Source of the DNA: Miltoncostaea sp963703045
GTDB lineage: Bacteria > Actinomycetota > Thermoleophilia > Miltoncostaeales > Miltoncostaeaceae
NCBI GenBank assembly: GCA_963703045.1
Contig: OY969782.1
Span: forward strand, 1,798,001-1,862,000
Reading direction: 5' to 3'
DNA: 64,000 nucleotides
Under the pieces are notes generated by a model. That model did not search any database and had not been told where the DNA came from. It was given only the letters and a program-made list of their open reading frames with translations. Both the position numbers and the translations under genes were made by a program. Shown here one piece after another: positions 50,117 to 56,804 of this stretch (positions are counted from its first letter, which is position 1; each line of letters opens with the position of its first letter).

Positions 50117-50590
50117 ATGGAGCCCGAGCGGTACGCGTGGATCGTCCCCGGACGCCTGGCGGTCGCGGCACGTCCCGGGGGGTGCGGCCGGAGTCACCGC
50201 CGCGACCGGCGCGCGGGGGAGATCGAGTGGTGGCGAGCCCAGGGGGTGACGGCGATCGTGTCGGGGCTGCGAACCCGGCACGCGCTGGCCGACTACACGG
50301 CGGCCGGTCTCGACGTGCGGTGGCATCCCCTGGCCGACGCGGAGCGTGCACCCGCGGGCCTCGCGGGGATCGCGGCCGCCGTGCACGAGCTGCTCGACGC
50401 CGACGGTGGGGCCGTGCTCGTGCACTGCGACTGCGCCAACGAGTGGCTCGCGGCGATCGACGCCACCCTGCGGATGACCCTCGGACTGGCCGCCTCGCCC
50501 CGGGCCGCCCTGCGCGCCGCGGCGGCCGACGGCCTGCCTGTAGGCTCTCTGGCGACGTCGATCGTGGGACGCCCCACGTCGGCGGCATGA
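50117..50590 (+). CDS. Dual-specificity-phosphatase-like protein with degenerate active site
   Basis: 157 residues. It has the layout of small cysteine-dependent phosphatases: an opening GRLAVAARPGG, EIEWWRAQGVTAIVSGL, LDVRWHPLADAE, and the P-loop strand GGAVLVHCDC. The consensus active site is HC-x5-R, but here HCDCANEWLA has Trp/Leu where Arg is needed. ALRAAAADGLPVGSLATSIV ends the fold. Either a pseudophosphatase or a relative with another chemistry. ATG start fixed by the GGAGGTGA ribosome site. The next gene begins after 120 bases. Confidence 0.55.
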   Translation: MEPERYAWIVPGRLAVAARPGGCGRSHRRDRRAGEIEWWRAQGVTAIVSGLRTRHALADYTAAGLDVRWHPLADAERAPAGLAGIAAAVHELLDADGGAVLVHCDCANEWLAAIDATLRMTLGLAASPRAALRAAAADGLPVGSLATSIVGRPTSAA

Positions 50591-50710
50591 CCCGAGGCGC
50601 CCGCGGTTGGCGCGGTCCGACAGGCCCGTGCGGAGGGACGCCCCGGCCCGCCGGCGGCGCGTTGGAGGTCTCCGGCGGTCGCGCACCAGACCGGCGAGGT
50701 GACCATCCGA

Positions 50711-51865
50711 ATGACCGCACGACGACCGCGTCTACGGCCCCGTCGCGGGGCGCGCGTCGACGATGCGGTGCCGCCTCCGGACCTCGCGAAGGGCGACACG
50801 GAGCCTGCCCTGGTCCTGGTGGACGGGCGCATGGCGCGACGTCGCAAGACCGGCATCGCGACCTACATCCACGAGCTCGAGCACGTCATGGAGGCCAAGC
50901 CGGCCCCCGACCTGCGGGTCGAGTGGGTCTACGGCCCTCCGGGACTCCCACGCCTCGGGCGAGTGACGTCGTGGGGCAACCTGCTCCTCGATCTCATCTG
51001 GCTGCACGTCCTGCTGCCGCTCGCCGCGATGCGCCGGGGGGCGGCCGTCCTCCACGCCCCGGTGACGTGGGGTCCGTGGTGGAGCCCCTGCCCGATGGTG
51101 GTCACGATGCACGACCTCGCCTGGGAGCGGGTGCCCGAGGCCTTCCCCGAGAACTTCCGACGCTACGCGCGCCTGTTCGCGCGCCGGTCGGTGAAGAAGG
51201 CCGTCCGGGTGATCGCGGTGTCGGAATCGACCTCACGCGACCTCCAGGAGATCTACCGGGTGCCGCCGGCGCGCGTGCGTGTCGTGCCGAACGGCGTGCA
51301 CCCCGACACCCGGCCCCCCGGGCCGCGCGACCCCTTCATCCTGAGCGTCGGCATCCGCGAGCCGCGCAAGCGCATCGCCGAGCTCGTCGAGGGTCACGCG
51401 ATCTACATGGCGAACGCCCCGGACGACCCGCCGCCGTGCCGTCTGGTCGTCGTCGGCGGAGAGGGTGGCGACGAGGAGCGCATCCGGGCGGTGGCGGGCC
51501 CGGGGTGCGAGATCCGGGGATTCGAGCGCCGCGAGGAGCTGCTCGACCTCTACCGGCGCGCGACCCTGCTGGCCTACCCCTCGGCCTACGAGGGCTTCGG
51601 CCTGCCGGTGGTCGAGGCGATGGCCCACGGCTGCCCGGTGCTCTGCGCGCGCAACTCGTCGCTGGTCGAGATCGGGGGCCGCTCGGCGATCTTCCTCGAC
51701 GACGTGACGCCGCAGGGGATCGCGGACGCGTTGGCCGAGGCGCTCGCCGACCGCGAGGCGCTGGCGGAGCGCGGGGAGGCCGGCCGCGCGGAGGCGGCGC
51801 GTTACTCGTGGCCGGCGTCGGCGACGGCGACGCGCGACGTCTACCGGCAGGCACTCCGCAGATGA
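50711..51865 (+). CDS. GT4 family glycosyltransferase
   Basis: 384 residues from ATG 50711 (GTG 50699 is an in-frame alternative). After a basic start: LVDGRMARRRKTGIATYIHE is the acceptor-side loop, LHAPVTWGPWW and VVTMHDLAWERVPEAFPEN, then VIAVSESTSRDLQEIY. Donor side: FILSVGIREPRKRIAELVEG, VVVGGEGGDEERIRAVA, YPSAYEGFGLPVVEAMAHGC with E-x7-E. Coupled by ATGA to the methyltransferase downstream. A TAGGCT hexamer at 50541-50546, inside the preceding gene, might be its promoter. Confidence 0.85.
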   Translation: MTARRPRLRPRRGARVDDAVPPPDLAKGDTEPALVLVDGRMARRRKTGIATYIHELEHVMEAKPAPDLRVEWVYGPPGLPRLGRVTSWGNLLLDLIWLHVLLPLAAMRRGAAVLHAPVTWGPWWSPCPMVVTMHDLAWERVPEAFPENFRRYARLFARRSVKKAVRVIAVSESTSRDLQEIYRVPPARVRVVPNGVHPDTRPPGPRDPFILSVGIREPRKRIAELVEGHAIYMANAPDDPPPCRLVVVGGEGGDEERIRAVAGPGCEIRGFERREELLDLYRRATLLAYPSAYEGFGLPVVEAMAHGCPVLCARNSSLVEIGGRSAIFLDDVTPQGIADALAEALADREALAERGEAGRAEAARYSWPASATATRDVYRQALRR

Positions 51866-52698
51866 CGGCCGGCCGGCGCGGGCCCGCCTGGGCCCGCCTG
51901 GTCGCCCACAGCCATCGCCTCGGGGCGCGGTGGGTGGCGCGCGGTCTGCGCGGCGGGGGCTGGCCCGACCCCCGGGCGGGCCTCTACCGGCTGCTGGTGC
52001 CCCTCGAGCCGTGGCGGTTCCACGAGCTCGCCCGCGTCGCGCGCGAGCCGATGGACGGGGACTGCCTCGATGTGTCGAGCCCGAAGCTGCTGGCCAGCCT
52101 TCGTGCGCACGAGGGCGCGGGCAGGTGGGTGGCGATCGACATGCTGGCCGACGAGATCGGCCGCTGGCGCCGACTCGATCCCGCGCTCGACCTGCGGGTG
52201 GCCGACGCCCGCGCGCTGCCCTTCGGCGATGCGGCCTTCGACAGCGTGGTGTGCGTGTCGGTGATCGAGCACGTGGCGGGCGACGGCGACGCGACCGCGA
52301 TGGCGGAGATGTGGCGCGTGCTGCGACCCGGCGGGACGCTGCACCTGACGACGAACGTCGCCGCCCGCCCCGGTGAGGTCCGCACCCGGCGCCCGGTGTA
52401 CGGGGAGTCCGAGGAGGACGCCGGGTCGCCGGCCGGCGCCTTCTTCGAGCGGCGGTACGACGACGACTCGCTCGGCGCGCGCCTGCTCGCGCTGCCGTGG
52501 GAGGTGGAGGCGCGCGAGTACGTCCGCGAGCGCCTCCCCGTGCACCGGTGGTTCTTCGGCGCCCGGCCGGTGTCGTTCGCGGCGGGCAACCTCCTCGCGC
52601 TCGTCTGCCCCGTCAACTTCCGGCGCATCGACGGTGCGGCGCAGGTGCCCGAGGGTCGTCACGGCGTCGTCTACCTGCGCCTGCGACGACCGCGCTGA
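51862..52698 (+). CDS. SAM-dependent methyltransferase
   Basis: 278 residues. A basic N-terminus leads to LYRLLVPLEPWRFHELARVA, then DCLDVSSPKLLASLRAHEG, which stands where motif I of class I methyltransferases normally is but lacks the usual GxGxG. VAIDMLADEIGRW, LRVADARALPFGDAAFDSVVCVSVIEHV and WRVLRPGGTLHLTTNVA are clear methyltransferase motifs. The replaced glycine loop (DVSSPK) recurs in some glycan-cluster methyltransferases. ATG overlaps the upstream stop. Confidence 0.78.
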   Translation: MTAGRRGPAWARLVAHSHRLGARWVARGLRGGGWPDPRAGLYRLLVPLEPWRFHELARVAREPMDGDCLDVSSPKLLASLRAHEGAGRWVAIDMLADEIGRWRRLDPALDLRVADARALPFGDAAFDSVVCVSVIEHVAGDGDATAMAEMWRVLRPGGTLHLTTNVAARPGEVRTRRPVYGESEEDAGSPAGAFFERRYDDDSLGARLLALPWEVEAREYVRERLPVHRWFFGARPVSFAAGNLLALVCPVNFRRIDGAAQVPEGRHGVVYLRLRRPR

Positions 52699-52733
52699 CG
52701 CGCTTCGCGGGGGTCCGCGACACACCGGAGGCT

Positions 52734-52749
52734 GATCGGCAGTACGATC
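52734..52749 (+). promoter_or_regulatory. -10-like hexamer within an inverted repeat
   Basis: GATCG, six bases, CGATC is a perfect 5-bp inverted repeat. Its right half overlaps TACGAT (52743-52748). Six bases later lies a GTG (52755) opening a short reading frame, the leaderless spacing seen at other operon heads. Confidence 0.4.
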
Positions 52750-52754
52750 GCGGC

Positions 52755-52817
52755 GTGTCCTCGTCGCGACATGGAGTGGCGGGCGTGTCGGGCCGTGGGG
52801 CGGCGGCGCCCACGTGA
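52755..52817 (+). CDS. Possible 20-residue leader peptide coupled to the glycosylphosphotransferase gene
   Basis: GTG at 52755, six bases after TACGAT, opens a frame of 20 codons (VSSSRHGVAGVSGRGAAAPT). It stops at TGA 52815-52817, overlapping the GTG (52814) of the next gene. If translated, ribosomes ending here would restart on the downstream gene. An alternative is that the true start of the downstream gene is in a leader I have misread. No homology can be claimed for such a short peptide. Confidence 0.35.
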   Translation: MSSSRHGVAGVSGRGAAAPT

Positions 52818-54337
52818 CCACACGACCGACCCGGCCGCGCGACGGGGGACCGGTCGCGCCGGGCGCCGCCGACGATCGCCGACACACGCGGCGCGACGCC
52901 CGCTTCCTGCCGCTGCTCGCCGGTCCCGCCGGGACCGCGGCGGTGCGGAGGGTGCTGTCGGTCGTGGTGCTGGTGACGCTCGACGTGACGGCGTGCTTCG
53001 CCGGCATCTACGGCGCCCTCGCGCTCAAGCTGATCGTGCAGGGTCAATCGGTCGACTCCGGCGCGATCTGGGCGGTCGAGCAGAAGGCGCTGCCCCTGGC
53101 CGCCACCACGATGGTGCTCGTGTTCGCGAAGAACCACCTCTACACGCCCCGGGAGCAGCGCGGCGGTGCGGCCCGGCTGCTGTCGTCGGTGACGCTGGCG
53201 ACGGCGATCGTGCTGGCCGTCGTGCTCGTCGCCGGGTGGCGCTTCGACACCTACTACATCTTCTACTCGTCCTGGTTCCTCATCGGCGCGCTGGTCGTGG
53301 CGCTGCGGGCGAGCTACGACAGCGTCACGGCGCTCGCGCTCGACGCGCTCGAGTTCGAGCGTCGCGCCCTGCTCGTCGGCGCGCCGGCGCTGGTCGCCAC
53401 GATCGCGGAGAGCCTCGAGCGCTCCGAGAGCCGCCACAGCGTTCCCTACCGGGTGGTCGGACGGCATCGGCTGACGCCCGGCGTCGGGCGCGAGGCGGCG
53501 GTCGGCCCGGCGGCCGAGCTGCGGGCGGCGCTCGATCCCGCCGCCGTCGACGAGGTGATCCTCACCGGGTGGGCCGGCGAGGACGGCCCGGTGCTCGAGC
53601 TCCTCGAGGTCTGTCGCCGCCGTGGGCTGCCCGTGAGGTTGGCGCCGACCACCGCGGAGCTGCTCTCGCACTCGGTGCAGGCGGTCCCTGCTCCGGGGCT
53701 GCCGCTGTTCGACCTGCGCCCGCCGGTGCTCGGCGGCGCCGCATTCCTCGCCAAGCGCGCCTTCGACATCGTGGTGGCATCGGTGATCGGCGTGCTGGTC
53801 GCGCCGGTGCTGCTGGCGGCCGCGATCGCCATCCGGCTGGACGACCGCGGGCCCGTCATCCACCGCAGCCGACGGGTCGGCGTGGAGGAGCAGGAGTTCG
53901 ACTGCCTCAAGCTGCGCACGATGCGGATGGGCGCCGAGGGCGAGCAGGACGCCCTCGAGGAGGCCAACGAGGCCGACGGCGCCCTCTTCAAGATCCGTGA
54001 GGATCCGCGCGTCACCCGCGTCGGCCGGCTGCTGCGCAGGCTCTCGATCGACGAGCTGCCGCAGCTCTGGAACGTGCTGCGCGGCGAGATGTCCCTCGTC
54101 GGCCCGCGCCCGCTGCCGCGGCGCGACTTCGAGCGCCTCGACGACCTCCACCGCAAGCGCTACCTGGTGCTGCCGGGGGTCACCGGCCTGTGGCAGGTGA
54201 GCGGCCGCAGCGAGCTCTCGTTCGACGAGCTGGTGCGGCTCGACTTCTACTACATCGAGACCTGGTCGATCTGGCTCGACCTGACGATCATGGCGCGCAC
54301 GATCCCCGTCATCCTCGGGCGGCGGGGGGCGTACTGA
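52814..54337 (+). CDS. Polyprenyl-phosphate sugar-1-phosphate transferase (WbaP/WcaJ-like, initiates glycan synthesis)
   Basis: 507 residues. About four N-terminal membrane helices between residues 45 and 165 (LSVVVLVTLDVTACFAGIYG and others) are followed by a Rossmann-like soluble middle with ALLVGAPALVATIAESLERS. A fifth helix starts at AKRAFDIVVASVIG (about 315). The catalytic bacterial sugar transferase domain has DCLKLRTMRMGAEGEQ, LSIDELPQLWNVLRGEMS, LVGPRPLPRRDFE and PGVTGLWQVSGRS. It transfers a hexose-1-phosphate from a nucleotide sugar to undecaprenyl phosphate at the inner face of the membrane, the first committed step for the locus's glycan. GTG start at 52814. Confidence 0.92.
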   Translation: MTTRPTRPRDGGPVAPGAADDRRHTRRDARFLPLLAGPAGTAAVRRVLSVVVLVTLDVTACFAGIYGALALKLIVQGQSVDSGAIWAVEQKALPLAATTMVLVFAKNHLYTPREQRGGAARLLSSVTLATAIVLAVVLVAGWRFDTYYIFYSSWFLIGALVVALRASYDSVTALALDALEFERRALLVGAPALVATIAESLERSESRHSVPYRVVGRHRLTPGVGREAAVGPAAELRAALDPAAVDEVILTGWAGEDGPVLELLEVCRRRGLPVRLAPTTAELLSHSVQAVPAPGLPLFDLRPPVLGGAAFLAKRAFDIVVASVIGVLVAPVLLAAAIAIRLDDRGPVIHRSRRVGVEEQEFDCLKLRTMRMGAEGEQDALEEANEADGALFKIREDPRVTRVGRLLRRLSIDELPQLWNVLRGEMSLVGPRPLPRRDFERLDDLHRKRYLVLPGVTGLWQVSGRSELSFDELVRLDFYYIETWSIWLDLTIMARTIPVILGRRGAY

Positions 54338-54648
54338 GCGCCCTCGAGCCCGGCGGCTCCCCGGACCCCGGCCACGACCCGGACCCCGACCGCCTGCTGC
54401 TCGAGCTGCGCCGCGCGGCGGGTGAGCCCCCCCTCGCCCCGCTGCGCCTGGCCGAACCCGCCGCCTCGGCCCGCGGCGGCCCCGCCGGCCGTCTCGTGTC
54501 GTCGGCCCGGAGAGCCGTGGTGCGCCTGATCGCCCCGTCCCTCGCCGACCTGCTCGGGCAGCTCGAGCGCGACCGCCACCGCGCGCGGGCCGAGATCGCG
54601 CGCCTCGAGCGGCGCGTGGCCGACCTGGAGCGCGGCGCCGACGCATAG
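54334..54648 (+). CDS. Small coiled-coil protein, possible CTG start
   Basis: 104 residues. The frame has LLLELRRAAGEPPLAPLRLA, SSARRAVVRLIAPSLADLLG and a clear heptad-like end (LERDRHRARAEIARLERRVADLERG). No ATG or GTG lies in frame near the 5' end. A CTG at 54334 overlaps the upstream TGA in the same way that ATGA and GTGA overlaps link other genes here, so CTG initiation is proposed. TAG at 54646-54648 overlaps the next GTG by one base. Helical N-terminal segments of this kind also precede methyltransferase domains in this locus. Function unknown. Confidence 0.5.
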   Translation: MSALEPGGSPDPGHDPDPDRLLLELRRAAGEPPLAPLRLAEPAASARGGPAGRLVSSARRAVVRLIAPSLADLLGQLERDRHRARAEIARLERRVADLERGADA

Positions 54649-55820
54649 TGCGCGTCGCGTTCGTCGTCCAGCGCTTCGGGGAGGACGTGGCCGGCGGCGC
54701 CGAGAGCCTCTGCCGCGCCACGGCCCACGCCCTGGCGGCCCGTGGCGAGGAGGTCGAGGTGTATACGACGACCGCGCGGGACTACCTGACCTGGACCCCC
54801 CACTACGCGCCCGGCACCCACCGCGAGGGCGACCTGGTGGTGCACCGCTTCGACGCCGATCCCGCCGACCCGGCCCGCAACGCCGCGCTGACGCGGGCGC
54901 TCGCGCTCGGCCGTGGCGACGACGCCACCGAGCGTGCCTGGGCGCGCGCGCAGGGACCGGTGGCCCCCGGCATGCTGCGCGCGCTGGCGGGCGCGCGCGC
55001 CCGCCACGAGGCGCTCGCGCTCTGGACCTACCTCTACGCGACCACGCAGCTCGCCATGCCGCTGGCCCCGGAGCGCTCCGTGCTGGTGCCCCTGGCCCAC
55101 GACGAGCCGATGCTGCGGTTCGGCCTCACCCGGGGGCTGCTGCGGCTGGCCGCCGGCCTCGCGTTCATGACGCCCGAGGAGCGCCGCCTGGTGGACGACC
55201 TGCACGGCGTGGGCCGGCGGCCGCAGGAGGTCGTCGGGACCGGGGTCGATCCGCCGTTCGCCGCGCCGCCGCCCCCGCCGCGCGTGCCCGGCCTGCCGTC
55301 GCGGTTCGCCCTGTACCTGGGCAGGGTCGATCCGGCCAAGGGCCTCGACGCGCTCGTGCGCGCCCACGCCCGCTACCGGGCCGCCGGCGGATCGCTCGGG
55401 CTGGTGCTCGCGGGGCGTCCCACCGTGCAGATGGCCCTGCCGCCGTGGGTCGTCACGACCGGGTTCGTCGACGCACCGACCCGCGCCGGCCTGCTGCACG
55501 CCTGCGAGGTGGTCGTGCTGCCCTCACCGCACGAGAGCCTCTCGCTGGTGGCCCTCGAGGCGTGGAGCGCCGGCCGCCCGACGCTCGCCACCGCCCGGTC
55601 GGACGTGCTCGCCGGCCAGACGGCCCGCTCCGGTGGCGGACTGCTCTACACCGGAGCCGCCACCTACGCGCGGCAGCTCTCGCGGCTCGCGGCCGATCCG
55701 TCGCTGCGGGAGCTGCTGGGCGCCACCGGCGGGCGCTGGGCCGCGCAGCACTCGTGGGACGCCTGCGTCCGTCGCTGGCGCGCCCTGCTGGCGCGGGTGC
55801 GGGCGCCCCTCGTCCGCTGA
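54648..55820 (+). CDS. GT-B glycosyltransferase, RYGxxxxGGAE subgroup (intact member)
   Basis: 390 residues, intact. VAFVVQRFGEDVAGGAESLCRATAH at the N-terminus, TTTARDYLTWTPHYAPGTHR, WTYLYATTQLAMPLAPERS, LVPLAHDEPMLRFGLTRG and FMTPEERRLVDDLHG. Donor side: ALYLGRVDPAKGLDALVRAH, LVLAGRPTVQM, GFVDAPTRAGLLHACEVVVL and SPHESLSLVALEAWSAGRP (E-x7-E). It is the best template for repairing the two frameshifted paralogues at 23104-24306 and 25354-26525. GTG start overlaps the preceding TAG. Last gene of the plus-strand glycan block. Confidence 0.86.
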   Translation: MRVAFVVQRFGEDVAGGAESLCRATAHALAARGEEVEVYTTTARDYLTWTPHYAPGTHREGDLVVHRFDADPADPARNAALTRALALGRGDDATERAWARAQGPVAPGMLRALAGARARHEALALWTYLYATTQLAMPLAPERSVLVPLAHDEPMLRFGLTRGLLRLAAGLAFMTPEERRLVDDLHGVGRRPQEVVGTGVDPPFAAPPPPPRVPGLPSRFALYLGRVDPAKGLDALVRAHARYRAAGGSLGLVLAGRPTVQMALPPWVVTTGFVDAPTRAGLLHACEVVVLPSPHESLSLVALEAWSAGRPTLATARSDVLAGQTARSGGGLLYTGAATYARQLSRLAADPSLRELLGATGGRWAAQHSWDACVRRWRALLARVRAPLVR

Positions 55821-55833
55821 CCGGGCGGGCGAC

Positions 55834-56724
55834 CTAGAGGAGTCCGCCCTCGCGCTGCCACGTGCGCAGCGTGGCCCAGGCGAGCACGAGCCCCCGGAAG
55901 CGCCCGGCGGGCGCGATGCGGTCGGCCACCTGGCGCGGGGTCGGGCGCTCGCCCGCGAACCAGTTCTCGCGCGCGACCCGGATCGTCGCCGAGTCGATCG
56001 AGGCACGGTCGTAGTGGCCCATCAGCAGCACGAGCGACGCGGCGGTGGAGGGACCGACCCCGCGCAGCGCCTGCAGGCCGGCGGTCACCCGGTCGGCGTC
56101 TCCCGCGGCGGAATCGACCTCGATGTCGCCGAGCCGACCGTCGATCGCCGCCCGGGCGGCGTCGAGGATCGCGCCGGCGCGATACCCCACACGGGCCACC
56201 TCGCGCAGGCGCTCGTCGCCCGCGCGCAGCAGCGCGGCCGGCTCGGGGAATGCCCCGTCCACGCCGAGCGCGGCGATGTGGTTGATGCAGCCGACCGCCT
56301 GCCTCCAGGTCGTGTTGGTGCCGCAGATCCCCTTCACGACGTCCTCGAACAGGGACCCGCCGGCGAGCATGCGTCCCCCGCCGTACGCGGCGAGGTCGTC
56401 GGCGAGACCGGGATCGACCGCGCGCACGGCCTCGGGGAACCCGTCGAGGTCGGCGTCGAGCTGCAGCATGCGGCGCAGGCGGCCGACGGCCGTCGCGCGC
56501 TCCCGGCCCGCGAGCCGACCGGAGCTGCGCACGATGACGCCGCCGGCGTGCGGCGAGATCTCGAGCGCGGTGGCGCCGCCGCCGATGCGCTCGACGCGGA
56601 TCAGGCGCTCGGCCCCCGCGTCCCAGGCGAAGGGGCGGGTCTGGAACCATCCGTGGCTCACGACCACGGCGCGCAGGCGGAACGGCTCGCGCGCCTCCAG
56701 CAGCACGGCGTCCTCGGCCCCCAT
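55834..56724 (-). CDS. HhH-GPD family DNA glycosylase (AlkA/Ogg-like)
   Basis: 296 residues from ATG 56724. N-terminal beta domain with LRAVVVSHGWFQTRPFAWD; middle FEDVVKGICGTNTTWRQAVGCINHI, the helical stretch usual in 3-methyladenine and 8-oxoguanine glycosylases. The helix-hairpin-helix is LQALRGVGPSTAASLVLLMG, and YDRASIDSATI carries the Asp at the catalytic place. No Cys cluster for an iron-sulfur centre is seen. It excises damaged bases from DNA. It follows glnN on the same strand, separated by a strong hairpin, so probably transcribed on its own or by read-through. Confidence 0.8.
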   Translation of the reverse strand: MGAEDAVLLEAREPFRLRAVVVSHGWFQTRPFAWDAGAERLIRVERIGGGATALEISPHAGGVIVRSSGRLAGRERATAVGRLRRMLQLDADLDGFPEAVRAVDPGLADDLAAYGGGRMLAGGSLFEDVVKGICGTNTTWRQAVGCINHIAALGVDGAFPEPAALLRAGDERLREVARVGYRAGAILDAARAAIDGRLGDIEVDSAAGDADRVTAGLQALRGVGPSTAASLVLLMGHYDRASIDSATIRVARENWFAGERPTPRQVADRIAPAGRFRGLVLAWATLRTWQREGGLL

Positions 56725-56745
56725 CGCCCGAGGCTCCCAGAACGA

Positions 56746-56782
56746 CGACGGCCCCGTCCACCCTTCGGGGACGGGGCCGTCG
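56746..56782 (-). terminator. Strong GC hairpin downstream of glnN
   Basis: A perfect 14-bp stem (56746-56759 with 56769-56782, CGACGGCCCCGTCC and its complement) with a nine-base loop, 22 bases after the glnN stop. There is no T-run after it on the minus strand. It is consistent with a terminator of the high-GC type for glnN. Confidence 0.65.
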
Positions 56783-56804
56783 GCCGTTCCGCGGGTCGTG
56801 CGAC

